The notes under the pieces: model-generated
What the model saw: the letters and a program-made list of their open reading frames with translations, nothing else
Database searches by the model: none
What the model was told of the DNA's origin: nothing
Program-made: the position numbers and the translations under genes
Assembly (NCBI RefSeq): GCF_002160985.1
Contig: NZ_NFLQ01000010.1
Location: 1-64,000 of the forward strand
Length of the DNA: 64,000 nt
Source: Lachnoclostridium sp. An118
GTDB taxonomy: Bacteria; Bacillota; Clostridia; Lachnospirales; Lachnospiraceae
Direction of reading: 5' to 3'
Shown here: in pieces, positions 51,832 through 59,687 of the stretch
Position numbering within the stretch: the first letter of the stretch is position 1
Layout of the letters: every line of letters begins with the position of its first letter

Positions 51832-52827
51832 ATGGTAAAAAAGAAAGCGATGTGTTCATTACAGACTGACGCGCCGCGTGCAGACATTGGAATGATTAAA
51901 ATAAGGGAATTACATGACTTCAAAGAACATCCGTTTAAAGTAGAACGAAATCAGGAACTCTTTGAGTTGCGCAGAAGTATTCAGCAGGAAGGTATACTGG
52001 TGCCGCTGCTGGTTCGTAAAAATCCGGATGGAGAAGGATTTGAAATCATTGCAGGGCATCGAAGAAAAGAAGCTGCCCTCTGGGCAGGAATCAAAGAAGT
52101 TCCGGTTATCATCTGTACTATGGATGATGATCAGGCAGTTATTGCAATGATAGACAGTAATTTACAGAGAGAAAAAATTCTGCCGAGTGAAAAAGCCTTT
52201 GCTTATAAGATGAGGTTACAGGCAATGAACCGGCAGGGAAAACGAAAGGACTTGTCTTCGGACCCATTGGAACCGAAGTGTATTGAGGAAATGATTGAGA
52301 TATCTTTATTAAAAGCGGATGTCTCTGAAAATGGTAAGGTAAATATTAAAAAGACAGATTCTGCAGGCGGTTATCGGAGCAATGAACAGCTTGCCCGGAT
52401 GGTGGGGGAAAGTGTGACCCAGATTAAGCGTTATATTCGTCTCACAAAACTGATACCGAAGATTTTGGATATGGTTGACCGGGAATTGCTGGCAATCCGT
52501 TCTGCAGTGGAAATTTCATTCCTGACAGAAGAAGAACAGTATGAGCTTCATGCTGTAATGGAACTGGAACAGTGTATTCCGAATATTTCACAGGCCAACC
52601 GGTTAAAGAGGATGAGTCAGCAGAAACAGCTTGATATGGACATGATTTATGATATTCTGCAGGAAATCAAGCCTAACCAGAGGGAACAGATAAAAATTCC
52701 CTTTGAACGGATTGGAAAGTATTTCCCACCAGATTATACACCGGCTCAACAGGCAGATCTGATCGAAAAACTACTGAAAGGATGGGCACATCAAAATAAG
52801 AAAAAAGATGTTCAACAGGAAATATAA
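51832..52827 (+). CDS. parB: ParB/RepB/Spo0J-family partition protein
   Basis: A 331-residue ParB-like CTPase. The N-terminal ParB nuclease-like domain has [16 protein letters not shown] and [19 protein letters not shown], followed by [21 protein letters not shown] helix-turn-helix region lies around [33 protein letters not shown] serves the ATG at 51832; the frame from 51751 is leader. It is the first gene of the element. No ParA partner is visible; an actin-type ParM is encoded nearby instead. Confidence 0.92.
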   Translation: MVKKKAMCSLQTDAPRADIGMIKIRELHDFKEHPFKVERNQELFELRRSIQQEGILVPLLVRKNPDGEGFEIIAGHRRKEAALWAGIKEVPVIICTMDDDQAVIAMIDSNLQREKILPSEKAFAYKMRLQAMNRQGKRKDLSSDPLEPKCIEEMIEISLLKADVSENGKVNIKKTDSAGGYRSNEQLARMVGESVTQIKRYIRLTKLIPKILDMVDRELLAIRSAVEISFLTEEEQYELHAVMELEQCIPNISQANRLKRMSQQKQLDMDMIYDILQEIKPNQREQIKIPFERIGKYFPPDYTPAQQADLIEKLLKGWAHQNKKKDVQQEI

Positions 52828-52847
52828 TGGGAAGAGAGGGTAGATTT

Positions 52848-53198
52848 ATGGAACTGAATTATAAAAATGTGAATGGGTATTTGCTACCGGAACTGGAATA
52901 TAAATCTGGAGAACAGATGTTGCATATCGGAAAATACGGATTCTTGCGCAGGGATTACCTGAAAAACTGCAAACGGGCAAAATATCAGGTGATGCTTTTA
53001 AAAGATACGCTTGGGGAGCATTTGTTGGAGATTGACCGGGCGGCAAAGGAGCGGGAAGAAATTATATTGAAACAGCTGGAAAAGAGTGATCCTTTGCCAG
53101 ATAAAGGGGATGACCAGATGGCGTGGGTAAGAGCAGTCAATCAGCATAGGGCAATTGCAGAGGAAATGATTTTGGCGGAGCTGATTTACGTTTTGTGA
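52848..53198 (+). CDS. TnpV-like protein
   Basis: A 116-residue protein of the TnpV type found in transposons and ICEs of gut Firmicutes: MELNYKNVNGYLLPELEY, IGKYGFLRRDYLKN, and DQMAWVRAVNQHRAIAEEMI. The function is unknown. The ATG at 52848 has AGAGAGGG at seven bases; one at 52827 overlapping the parB stop is also possible. It is coupled closely to parB. Confidence 0.82.
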   Translation: MELNYKNVNGYLLPELEYKSGEQMLHIGKYGFLRRDYLKNCKRAKYQVMLLKDTLGEHLLEIDRAAKEREEIILKQLEKSDPLPDKGDDQMAWVRAVNQHRAIAEEMILAELIYVL

Positions 53199-53276
53199 AA
53201 GAATAGATAAACAGAAAATAGTAGATAAGGCACAGGTCATGAAAGGCTTTGTGCCTTTTTCATTGGAGGTGGAGCT

Positions 53277-53591
53277 ATGTCACAGGTGTTCCAGGTGGAG
53301 CGGACGAAGAATTTTACAGTTATGAGCAATCATCATTTCAAGAATAAGAAACTCTCTTTAAAGGCAAAAGGCCTTCTTTCTCTGATGCTGAGTTTGCCAG
53401 ATGACTGGAATTATAATATGCAGGGGCTGGCATCTTTAAGCAGGGATGGAATTGATTCTGTAAGATCAGCTATAAAAGAATTAGAACATCATGGATATGT
53501 GGAGAGACACAGGAACAGGTATTACGACGGCTGTTATGGGGATACGGAATATATTGTCCGTGAAGTACCTTTGGGGAAGGAAAATGAATGA
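53277..53591 (+). CDS. RepA-N-like winged-helix protein, shortened
   Basis: A 104-residue protein with the N-terminal winged helix of RepA-N or replication-initiator-like element proteins: VMSNHHFKNKKLSLKAKGLL, LPDDWNYNMQGLASLSRDGI, and IKELEHHGYVERHR. Full family members have a longer, repetitive tail. Here a stop at 53589 is followed by 150 bases of tail-like sequence in shifting frames, so the gene appears truncated by stop and frameshift. GGAGGTGGAGCT precedes the ATG. Confidence 0.8.
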   Translation: MSQVFQVERTKNFTVMSNHHFKNKKLSLKAKGLLSLMLSLPDDWNYNMQGLASLSRDGIDSVRSAIKELEHHGYVERHRNRYYDGCYGDTEYIVREVPLGKENE

Positions 53592-53852
53592 GCAGATATG
53601 AAAATATGCTGTACAGGTTTTACAATCTGGATACATCAGACCATAGGAAATCCCTGCATGGGTTATTCCCATCTGGGAATGTCAGGCCATAGGAGAAACC
53701 TATGTGGGAAAAACCTGTGCAGGATCATGGGATACTATTAAGTATGTAAGAAATTCAATATTAAAGAATTAATGAAAGAGATAATAAAATATCTATCTTA
53801 TCAAAGAGCGTAAGTATTAATTTGGTTCAAAAAAATAAAGGAGAAAGATAAT
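53592..53852 (+). other. Decayed tail of the RepA-like gene
   Basis: Related units around CCATAGGAAATCCCTGCATGG and CCATAGGAGAAACCTATGTGG (53641-53712) repeat about 50 bases apart. They would encode GNP- and GKP-type repeats if frames were restored, but stops occur in all frames. The last 100 bases are AT-rich leader for parM. Confidence 0.45.
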
Positions 53853-54797
53853 ATGAGAATGATGAAAAATAAGGAAAATCAGATAATTACAGTGATTGGT
53901 GTGGATCATGGATATGGAAACATGAAAACAGCCTGCAAATGTTTTCGGACAGGTGTAACTAGATATGAAAAGGAGCCTACCTTCCAGAATAACCTTCTGG
54001 TTTACCAAGGAGTGTATTACCAGATTGGAGAAGAACACAAGGAGTTTCGGGCAGAAAAAACGGAGGATGAGGACTATTACATCCTTACACTTGCGGCCGT
54101 TTCCAGTGAGTTGGAAAGTAAAGGGGTGGATCAGGCGAAAGTACATCTGGCTGCCGGACTTCCATTGACATGGGTGAGCAGTCAGAAAGAAACTTTTCGT
54201 GATTATCTGCTTCAGAATGCAGTGGTGGATTTTGTGTTTCGTGGAAAAGCTTATCATGTGGAGTTTATCGGGGCAGATATTTTTCCACAGGGTTTTGCAG
54301 CCGTCGGATATCATCTACAGGATTTTAAGGAAATCAATATGCTGGCGGACATCGGAAATGGGACAATGAATATCATGTATATCAATAATTCACGACCGGT
54401 AGAAAAGAAATGTTTTACTGAAAAATACGGGACACATCAATGTGTGCTGGCTGTCAGGGAACAGTTATTAAGGAGGATGGGAGCAGTAGTGGACGATCTG
54501 GTTATTGAACAGGTGATTCGAAAAGGAACGGCAGATATCGGGGAAAAATATCTGGATGTTATGAAAGCGGCTGCAAGAGATTATACAGCAGAAATCTTTC
54601 GGAAACTGAGGGAACACGAATATAATCCGGAATTAATGCGGCTGTATGTAGTCGGGGGCGGTGGCTGTATGATCGAAAACTTTGGAGATTATGTCAGGAA
54701 CCGGGTAACCATTATCCATGATATTTGTGCAGCAGCAAAAGGTTATGAGATGCTGGCAGTCAGAAAAATTCAGAAGAATGGAGGCAGAATGATATGA
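53853..54797 (+). CDS. parM: ParM/StbA-like actin-type segregation ATPase
   Basis: A 314-residue actin-fold protein that forms filaments to push element copies apart. GVDHGYGNMKTA is phosphate loop 1, LADIGNGTMNIMYI phosphate loop 2, and VVGGGGCMIENFG the adenosine motif. AAAGGAGAAAGATAAT serves the ATG. The stop overlaps the start of the next gene by four bases (ATGA), as expected for a ParM-ParR pair. Confidence 0.9.
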   Translation: MRMMKNKENQIITVIGVDHGYGNMKTACKCFRTGVTRYEKEPTFQNNLLVYQGVYYQIGEEHKEFRAEKTEDEDYYILTLAAVSSELESKGVDQAKVHLAAGLPLTWVSSQKETFRDYLLQNAVVDFVFRGKAYHVEFIGADIFPQGFAAVGYHLQDFKEINMLADIGNGTMNIMYINNSRPVEKKCFTEKYGTHQCVLAVREQLLRRMGAVVDDLVIEQVIRKGTADIGEKYLDVMKAAARDYTAEIFRKLREHEYNPELMRLYVVGGGGCMIENFGDYVRNRVTIIHDICAAAKGYEMLAVRKIQKNGGRMI

Positions 54798-55231
54798 GCA
54801 TGAGAAAGGAACGGAAAATCATCAATACAAATATCCGCCTGAACCTGTTGGACGAGGCAGACCGTCAGGCCTGGAAGTATTTACAGACCATGAACAGGAA
54901 AAAATATAAATCCTATACACGGGCGGTAGTAGCTGCAGTGAATGATTATTTTGGTCGAGAATATGAGAAGGAAGAAGATCCTTACCTGGAGACTCGGGAA
55001 AAGGAAGATGCGTTTCTGAGACAGGTGCAGAACGCTATCAAAGAAGGGGTAAAAGAATCGGTTCCTATGTTGCTTGCGAAAAATCTCATGGAGTTGCTGT
55101 ATCCGTATATGAATGGTGTCGGACAGCCGTTTATGCAAGAAAAAGAAGAAGGTGGTTTTGCTTTTGATTCGGTGGACAGGGAGCAGGAAGAAAATGCAGA
55201 TGCGGCATTGGATTTTGCAGACAGTTTTTAA
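54794..55231 (+). CDS. ParR-like adaptor protein
   Basis: A 145-residue acidic protein with a ribbon-helix-helix-like N-terminus (KIINTNIRLNLLDEADRQAW, then SYTRAVVAAVNDYF) and a long acidic C-terminus ending DAALDFADSF. The position directly after parM and the ATGA overlap point to ParR, the DNA-binding adaptor that links ParM filaments to a centromere. Sequence similarity to known ParR is not obvious by eye. Confidence 0.7.
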   Translation: MSMRKERKIINTNIRLNLLDEADRQAWKYLQTMNRKKYKSYTRAVVAAVNDYFGREYEKEEDPYLETREKEDAFLRQVQNAIKEGVKESVPMLLAKNLMELLYPYMNGVGQPFMQEKEEGGFAFDSVDREQEENADAALDFADSF

Positions 55232-55249
55232 AATAAAATAAAAAAAGAG

Positions 55250-55282
55250 CAGAAAAACTGCCCGGAACGAGAATCCGGGCAG
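55250..55282 (-). terminator. Terminator of the XRE repressor gene
   Basis: On the minus strand CTGCCCGGA-TTCTCGT-TCCGGGCAG (55282-55258) is followed by TTTTTCTG and a further T-rich tract. Confidence 0.85.
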
Positions 55283-55285
55283 AAT

Positions 55286-55528
55286 CTATTGATTTCCATC
55301 CTTTTTACGGGGGTAGGGGCGCTTGTCATCTGTCAGTTCAAGCAGATAATCAACGCTGGTTTTGTGAAATTTGGCCAGTTTGATCAGGATTTGTGTGGGA
55401 ATGTCTACATCGCCGCATTCATAATTACTGTAGATTCGCTGGCTGCAATTTAAGATCTCGCCCATTTGTTTTTGCGTGAGATCACGATCCTCTCTTAGAT
55501 TTCGGATTCTACTATACATTATTTTCAC
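55286..55528 (-). CDS. XRE-family transcriptional repressor
   Basis: An 80-residue Cro/CI protein: SRIRNLREDRDLTQKQMGEI and LNCSQRIYSNYECGDVDIPT form the helix-turn-helix, and LIKLAKFHKTSVDYLLELTD the rest of the five-helix fold. It is divergent from the small membrane gene at 55615 with operator-like repeats between them, so it probably represses both. A weak GAGG-type site precedes its ATG. Confidence 0.92.
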   Translation of the reverse strand: MKIMYSRIRNLREDRDLTQKQMGEILNCSQRIYSNYECGDVDIPTQILIKLAKFHKTSVDYLLELTDDKRPYPRKKDGNQ

Positions 55529-55547
55529 CTCATGGATTCATAATATC

Positions 55548-55592
55548 TTAGCGAAATATTCACTATTGATATTTAGCGAAAAAATCGCTAAA
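55548..55592. promoter_or_regulatory. Operator repeats of the XRE repressor
   Basis: TTAGCGAA occurs at 55548-55555. A palindrome TTTAGCGA-AAAAA-TCGCTAAA lies at 55572-55592. The three half-sites in the 86-base divergent gap are well placed for repressor binding. Confidence 0.65.
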
Positions 55593-55614
55593 CTTATTTT
55601 GAGGAGGTGTAAAG

Positions 55615-55863
55615 ATGGGAAATAAAATGTGGAAATTTTTAAAAGGGATGTTTTGTACATCTTTATTTTGTGGATATTTTTATATCCTATTCGTCAATCT
55701 TGTGTGTGGATTTTCCAGGAGTGGAATAGAATCCAGATGGGATGCTTTGAAGGTGTTGGTTTGTGCCTTTCTTATGGCTGCAGGTCTGCCAGGGGTAATC
55801 TGGTATCAGCACCATCGTATTGAGAAATTGGAGAAAGAGTTGGAAGAGCTTCAGCACTTTTGA
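55615..55863 (+). CDS. Small membrane protein, 82 residues
   Basis: I do not recognise the family. Two membrane segments (about residues 10-32 and 44-62) are followed by a short charged helix HHRIEKLEKELEELQHF. GAGGAGGTGTAAAG is a strong ribosome site. It lies across the operator region from the repressor and may be an element maintenance or exclusion protein. Confidence 0.72.
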   Translation: MGNKMWKFLKGMFCTSLFCGYFYILFVNLVCGFSRSGIESRWDALKVLVCAFLMAAGLPGVIWYQHHRIEKLEKELEELQHF

Positions 55864-56451
55864 AAAGTGGATCTGCTTGGATGGAAGTTTAACAGAATTT
55901 GATGAATGGACAATTGAATAATAGCAGTAAAAGATCATAGCAGTTGAGACAATTTCCCCGGGAAAAAACGGTTATTGTTTTTAACTGCTATTTTTGTTCC
56001 TGGGTAGTGGAAAAGAGTGCGGTGAACGGTAGAGATTGGCAGGATGTACAAAAAGTACAGACAGATATGTCTGGTTAGGTGCCGGATACGGCACATGATT
56101 GTCCGGTACTGCGCACCGGAGTGGGATGCCCAAAAGATATTCTGGAAAATAGAAATTCTCTGGAAAGGTGAGAACTTCTATTTCCTTCACATCCTTTTTG
56201 CATCCCACAAAACCACTGTCATCTTCCTGCCTTTCTTTTATTTGTGTGAAGAGGAGCAGAAGCAATCAGCACGTATGGAATGGCAGCAGATGACAGGCAA
56301 GTTTCGCAAAGTGGCAAGCCACTATGCACCGGAATCAGCCTATGGGCTGTTCCTAAACTTGCCAGAGGACGCTGTCCCTTGGAACCCTGGCCGCCAATGC
56401 TATGAAGTTCTGTTCCTGAAATGTCCACCGGACATTCCATTCACAGATTGA

Positions 56452-56560
56452 CTAGGGCTTGTCTCCGTTGCCACTTCGGTCCGCGCAAAACTGACGTCCA
56501 CCGGACGTCATGCGCCCTGCGCCCACCAAAGGGGCGATGCTGCCCCTTATGGAATCCCCG
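56452..56560 (+). other. Candidate origin of transfer (oriT)
   Basis: The 55864-56616 interval holds no supported gene. Its right part has several strong inverted repeats just upstream of mobC: TGACGTCC-ACC-GGACGTCA (56492-56510) and AAGGGGC-GATGCT-GCCCCTT (56529-56548), with GCGCCCTGCGCCC between them. The block is GC-rich inside AT-rich DNA. A position directly before MobC and relaxase genes is usual for oriT. Confidence 0.5.
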
Positions 56561-56616
56561 CGTAGTTGGAAGTGTTTAGAAATAACAGTGTAGATTATGG
56601 AAGGAGTGAAAGGATT

Positions 56617-56997
56617 ATGAGAAAAAGAAACCATACCGTTACGATACGGATGAATGAGAAAGAATATGCCCTGCTTCAGCAAAAGATCAAAGCATCGGGT
56701 CAGACACAGCAGGCAGTGATACTTGCCGCAATTGAAAATGTGGATCTAATGTCAGCGGAGGTAAAAGAGGAATTGAATGTATTAAATCAAAGGCTTGGGG
56801 AAATAAACCGTCTGCTGCGAGGTGCAACAACCAATATCAACCAGATCGCACATCATATGAATGCTGGCGGTTTTTATCCCAGAGCAGATGTGCTAAACAG
56901 TCTCAGTGAAAACATATCGGGGTATCGGAAGGAGTGTGAAACGATATGGCAATCAATAAGACAATTAATAAGCGGACAAATTCCCATGGGGCAATGA
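56617..56997 (+). CDS. mobC: MobC-type relaxosome accessory protein
   Basis: A 126-residue protein: HTVTIRMNEKEYALLQQKIK and KASGQTQQAVILAAIENVD form a ribbon-helix-helix, and GATTNINQIAHHMNAGG is the MobC signature. It binds oriT and helps the relaxase nick. AAGGAG and AAAGGATT lie before the ATG at 56617. It overlaps the relaxase gene by 52 bases. Confidence 0.92.
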   Translation: MRKRNHTVTIRMNEKEYALLQQKIKASGQTQQAVILAAIENVDLMSAEVKEELNVLNQRLGEINRLLRGATTNINQIAHHMNAGGFYPRADVLNSLSENISGYRKECETIWQSIRQLISGQIPMGQ

Positions 56998-58187
56998 GAA
57001 ACTGTATTGAGTATATCCTGCGGGAGGGAAAAACGGAGCAGCATCTTGTTCATATCATTGGGCCGTATCCGTATGAAAAAGTAAATTATGATCTGGTATA
57101 TCAGTCGTTTTTAGCGGAAAAACGATTATGGGGGAAGGATTCTGGTCGGATGTATTCCCATAATGTGATTTCCTGGCATAAGGATGAGAAAATCACATCT
57201 GAGCAGGCTTTGGAATTTGGAATAGAATTTGCTGAAAAATGGTTTGCCGGTTTTCAGACAGTTGTCAGTGTCCACAAAGATAAAGACCATATTCACTGCC
57301 ACATAGTTACCAATTCTGTAAGTTACGAAAATGGGAAAAAACTGCATAATTCCAGAAAAGATCTGGAACGTATGAAGCAGCTGACGAATCGGATGTGCCG
57401 GGAACGTGGACTCTCCATAGCGGAAAAAGGCAAGCATTTTGATGGTAGTCAGATTGAGAACGGAGAAGTGATCGCATGGAGTAAAGATAAATACAATCTA
57501 TTTCGTAACCATGCAAAGGATAGTTATGTGGCGGATTGTGCCATGGCTGTGTTGAATGTGATGGAGTATTGTAGCAGCCGGGAGCAATTTATCAGAGAAA
57601 TGAAGAATGCAGGATGGAGCGTCAATTGGACAGAGAAAAGAAAGCATATCACATTCCAGAACCAGGAAGGAAAGAAGGTACGTGACAGCAACCTTTCTAA
57701 GACTTTTCATTTAAAAATCAGTAAGGGGGAATTAGAGGATGAATTTATCAGAAATGAACAAAAAGAAAACCATGATATCCACAGATATGACACAGTTGAT
57801 GCCGATCTCACACGATACTATCAACAAGTGGAAGAAGCTGTCGCAGGAACAAGCGGAGGCCCTGTCGAAAGTGACTGCAGAGAGGGACGAGTTGTTGAAA
57901 GCCCAGACAAAAGATCGAGAATTGATACGGAAATGTATGGAACGAATCGGAGAGTTTCGAGAAGGGATTCGGAGTCTCTCATCCGAAAGTCTGAAGCTGC
58001 AAGACGAGCTTCAGAAGTTAACCGAGGAAAATCAGAAACTGCAAATAGAATTGTCCAAAACGCAGAATATCAGTCAGTCTCTGCAGAGAAGCAACGACGA
58101 TCTGCGGAACAGGAACGGATTGCTGAGCAGGAAAGAGCAAGAGCAGCTCAAAGAAAGAATAAAAGACGTTCAGGCCCGGAACTCTAA
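56946..58187 (+). CDS. MobA/VirD2-family relaxase
   Basis: A 413-residue DNA-nicking transesterase that starts element transfer. HGAMRNCIEYILREGK contains the early relaxase motif. The metal-binding histidines are in VVSVHKDKDHIHCHIVTNSV. The last 140 residues, after QKENHDIHRYDTVDAD, are a charged, serine- and arginine-rich tail read in the frame opposite to another gene at 57739-58500. The catalytic part is complete. The tail is oddly biased, consistent with constraint from the overlapping frame. Confidence 0.9.
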   Translation: MAINKTINKRTNSHGAMRNCIEYILREGKTEQHLVHIIGPYPYEKVNYDLVYQSFLAEKRLWGKDSGRMYSHNVISWHKDEKITSEQALEFGIEFAEKWFAGFQTVVSVHKDKDHIHCHIVTNSVSYENGKKLHNSRKDLERMKQLTNRMCRERGLSIAEKGKHFDGSQIENGEVIAWSKDKYNLFRNHAKDSYVADCAMAVLNVMEYCSSREQFIREMKNAGWSVNWTEKRKHITFQNQEGKKVRDSNLSKTFHLKISKGELEDEFIRNEQKENHDIHRYDTVDADLTRYYQQVEEAVAGTSGGPVESDCREGRVVESPDKRSRIDTEMYGTNRRVSRRDSESLIRKSEAARRASEVNRGKSETANRIVQNAEYQSVSAEKQRRSAEQERIAEQERARAAQRKNKRRSGPEL

Positions 58188-58500
58188 ACTGGAAAAGATG
58201 GTGGTACAGTCTTCTGTAGATGTGGTGAAGGCAGCACAGAAAAAGCAGAAAGAAGCTGATGATAGGGCACAATCGGCAATATATGTGGCTAAGAATGAAA
58301 AACGGAAGGCAGAATCAGAAATCCGGAAAGTAAAGAAAAAGGCAGATCAGAGAATAGAACAAATGAAAGCAACGGAATTATTATGGGATATAGGTGTGGG
58401 TATTATTGTATTGATACTTATAGTTATGAATATGGAAGAGAAACTTATTTTGTTTGTTTTGTTGATTTGCATTGTTCGAATATTTGTTCGAGGAAAATAA
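57739..58500 (+). CDS. Coiled-coil membrane protein overlapping the relaxase
   Basis: A 253-residue protein whose first 449 bases lie inside the relaxase gene in another frame. It has a long heptad-rich coiled coil (LSQEQAEALSKVTAERDELL to about residue 205) and then two closely spaced membrane segments (LLWDIGVGIIVLILIVMNM, KLILFVLLICIVRIFV). GGGGGAATTAGAGG precedes the ATG. The part after the relaxase stop keeps the same helical register, so this frame is coding. It may tether the relaxosome to the membrane; no family name is known to me. Confidence 0.75.
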   Translation: MNLSEMNKKKTMISTDMTQLMPISHDTINKWKKLSQEQAEALSKVTAERDELLKAQTKDRELIRKCMERIGEFREGIRSLSSESLKLQDELQKLTEENQKLQIELSKTQNISQSLQRSNDDLRNRNGLLSRKEQEQLKERIKDVQARNSKLEKMVVQSSVDVVKAAQKKQKEADDRAQSAIYVAKNEKRKAESEIRKVKKKADQRIEQMKATELLWDIGVGIIVLILIVMNMEEKLILFVLLICIVRIFVRGK

Positions 58501-59687
58501 AAATAGGAAATGGTAAATAAAAAGGTAGGAGAGAATGTAAGTACACATATTTCATTAGAGGGTGATGTCAAATAGTTTCAAGGAGAATTTCATAGAGCGT
58601 GCCTATCCATGAATGATGAAATTGCCATATATATCTGTGAATGGGTAAATGATATACCATTAACGGATATTTTTGTGGGCAAATATTCTATGCAGATGAT
58701 TCTTGCGATTTGGAAAAGCACGCAATTTTTAAGAGCACTGGAGATGATGAAGGAGTTGTTGGAGGGCCTTACAGAGAAAGCAGAGTTTGTTATATAAGAA
58801 TTATGGGATGGAATTGGAACATGTGGATGAGACATTATTAATGGTATAATTGGAAGAACAGCATAGTAACTACGGAGCACGTGGAGTAAAAGAAGCGTTG
58901 ACAAAGGAGACTATCTATGACTGTAATATTGGCACATATAAAGGGAAGAAGGTGAGACTGTCCAGAGATATTGAAGTTATTAAGATAAACATAATCTCTG
59001 AATGCTAGAAATCCTGGTATCATTTTTCGTTGCTTGGTATATATGCTGAGATGTATAATAAGAGTAATGATATAGGGATATTCTCGTATATACTTTTTTA
59101 TTGAGAAAATCAGCAGGAGGAAAGAAGACTATATCTAATGTGATAAAAAATTATTAGATTTACTTTGAATAAGAGTGTAAAAAACGTGAAATGAAATTAC
59201 AATACTTTTGCCCTAAAGTAAAATCCAGTTTTGGTAACATGGGGAGAGAATTTAGTTTGGAAAATAAACGGAGTTTTTTATTGCATAAGAAAACTGATTT
59301 TGAATATGTTTATTTCACTCTATTTGAGATATCATAAGATTAGCACCTCGTCTGGTTAAAGAAGGAGTATCCTTATTTTGTATATACTTCAGAAAGGAAG
59401 CACGAAAGAGTGGTCTCCGACCGATATGGAGCGTGCCGGTTATTATATAAATGAATGCATGGGATACCCGAAGGCGAAATGAAAGCAACGGAGTATCTGA
59501 AGAAAGACAGATCGCCGAAAGAAGATTATAAAATTACATAGCTGTTTCTGGATCCTGAAGGCCGGTTTTGCGACAAGGAGTATGGAATGAATATAGACGC
59601 CAGGCAGCGAATCGAGGGTGTAGGGAGGCACAGAACTGTCTGCGTCTCCTGAACATGGATTTTGAAGGAGGTTCCTTGTGAAAATCA
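58501..59687 (+). other. Decayed AT-rich region without supported genes
   Basis: Short protein-like frames occur, such as 58609-58797 (MNDEIAIYICEWVNDIPLTD) and 58850-59008 (NYGARGVKEALTKETIYDCN), but they lack ribosome sites and are cut by stops. At 59455-59640 two adjoining fragments (IPEGEMKATEYLKKDRSP and LFLDPEGRFCDKEYGMN) look like one broken gene. This is the worn end of the element. Confidence 0.55.

Larger units (their letters stand above)
51553..59687 (+). mobile_element. Conjugative/mobilizable element remnant inserted in rlmD
   Basis: AT-rich DNA begins within the 3' end of rlmD. It carries ParB, a TnpV-like protein, a RepA-like protein, ParM and ParR, an XRE repressor with operators, an oriT-like region, MobC and a MobA-type relaxase. 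This gene set is that of Tn1549-like elements of gut Firmicutes, and rlmD-type genes are known insertion sites of Firmicute elements. No coupling protein, type IV secretion genes or recombinase are seen before the DNA decays at about 58.5 kb. The right end may be lost or beyond the window. Confidence 0.75.

Noticed and set aside
52848-53198. Treating the TnpV-like gene as a transposase
   Set aside because: TnpV proteins are element-associated but have no transposase catalytic motif; no terminal inverted repeats surround the gene.
56044-56451. 135-codon plus-strand frame before mobC
   Set aside because: It has no ribosome site, an odd Cys/Trp-rich composition and runs into the oriT-like palindromes; treated as noncoding.
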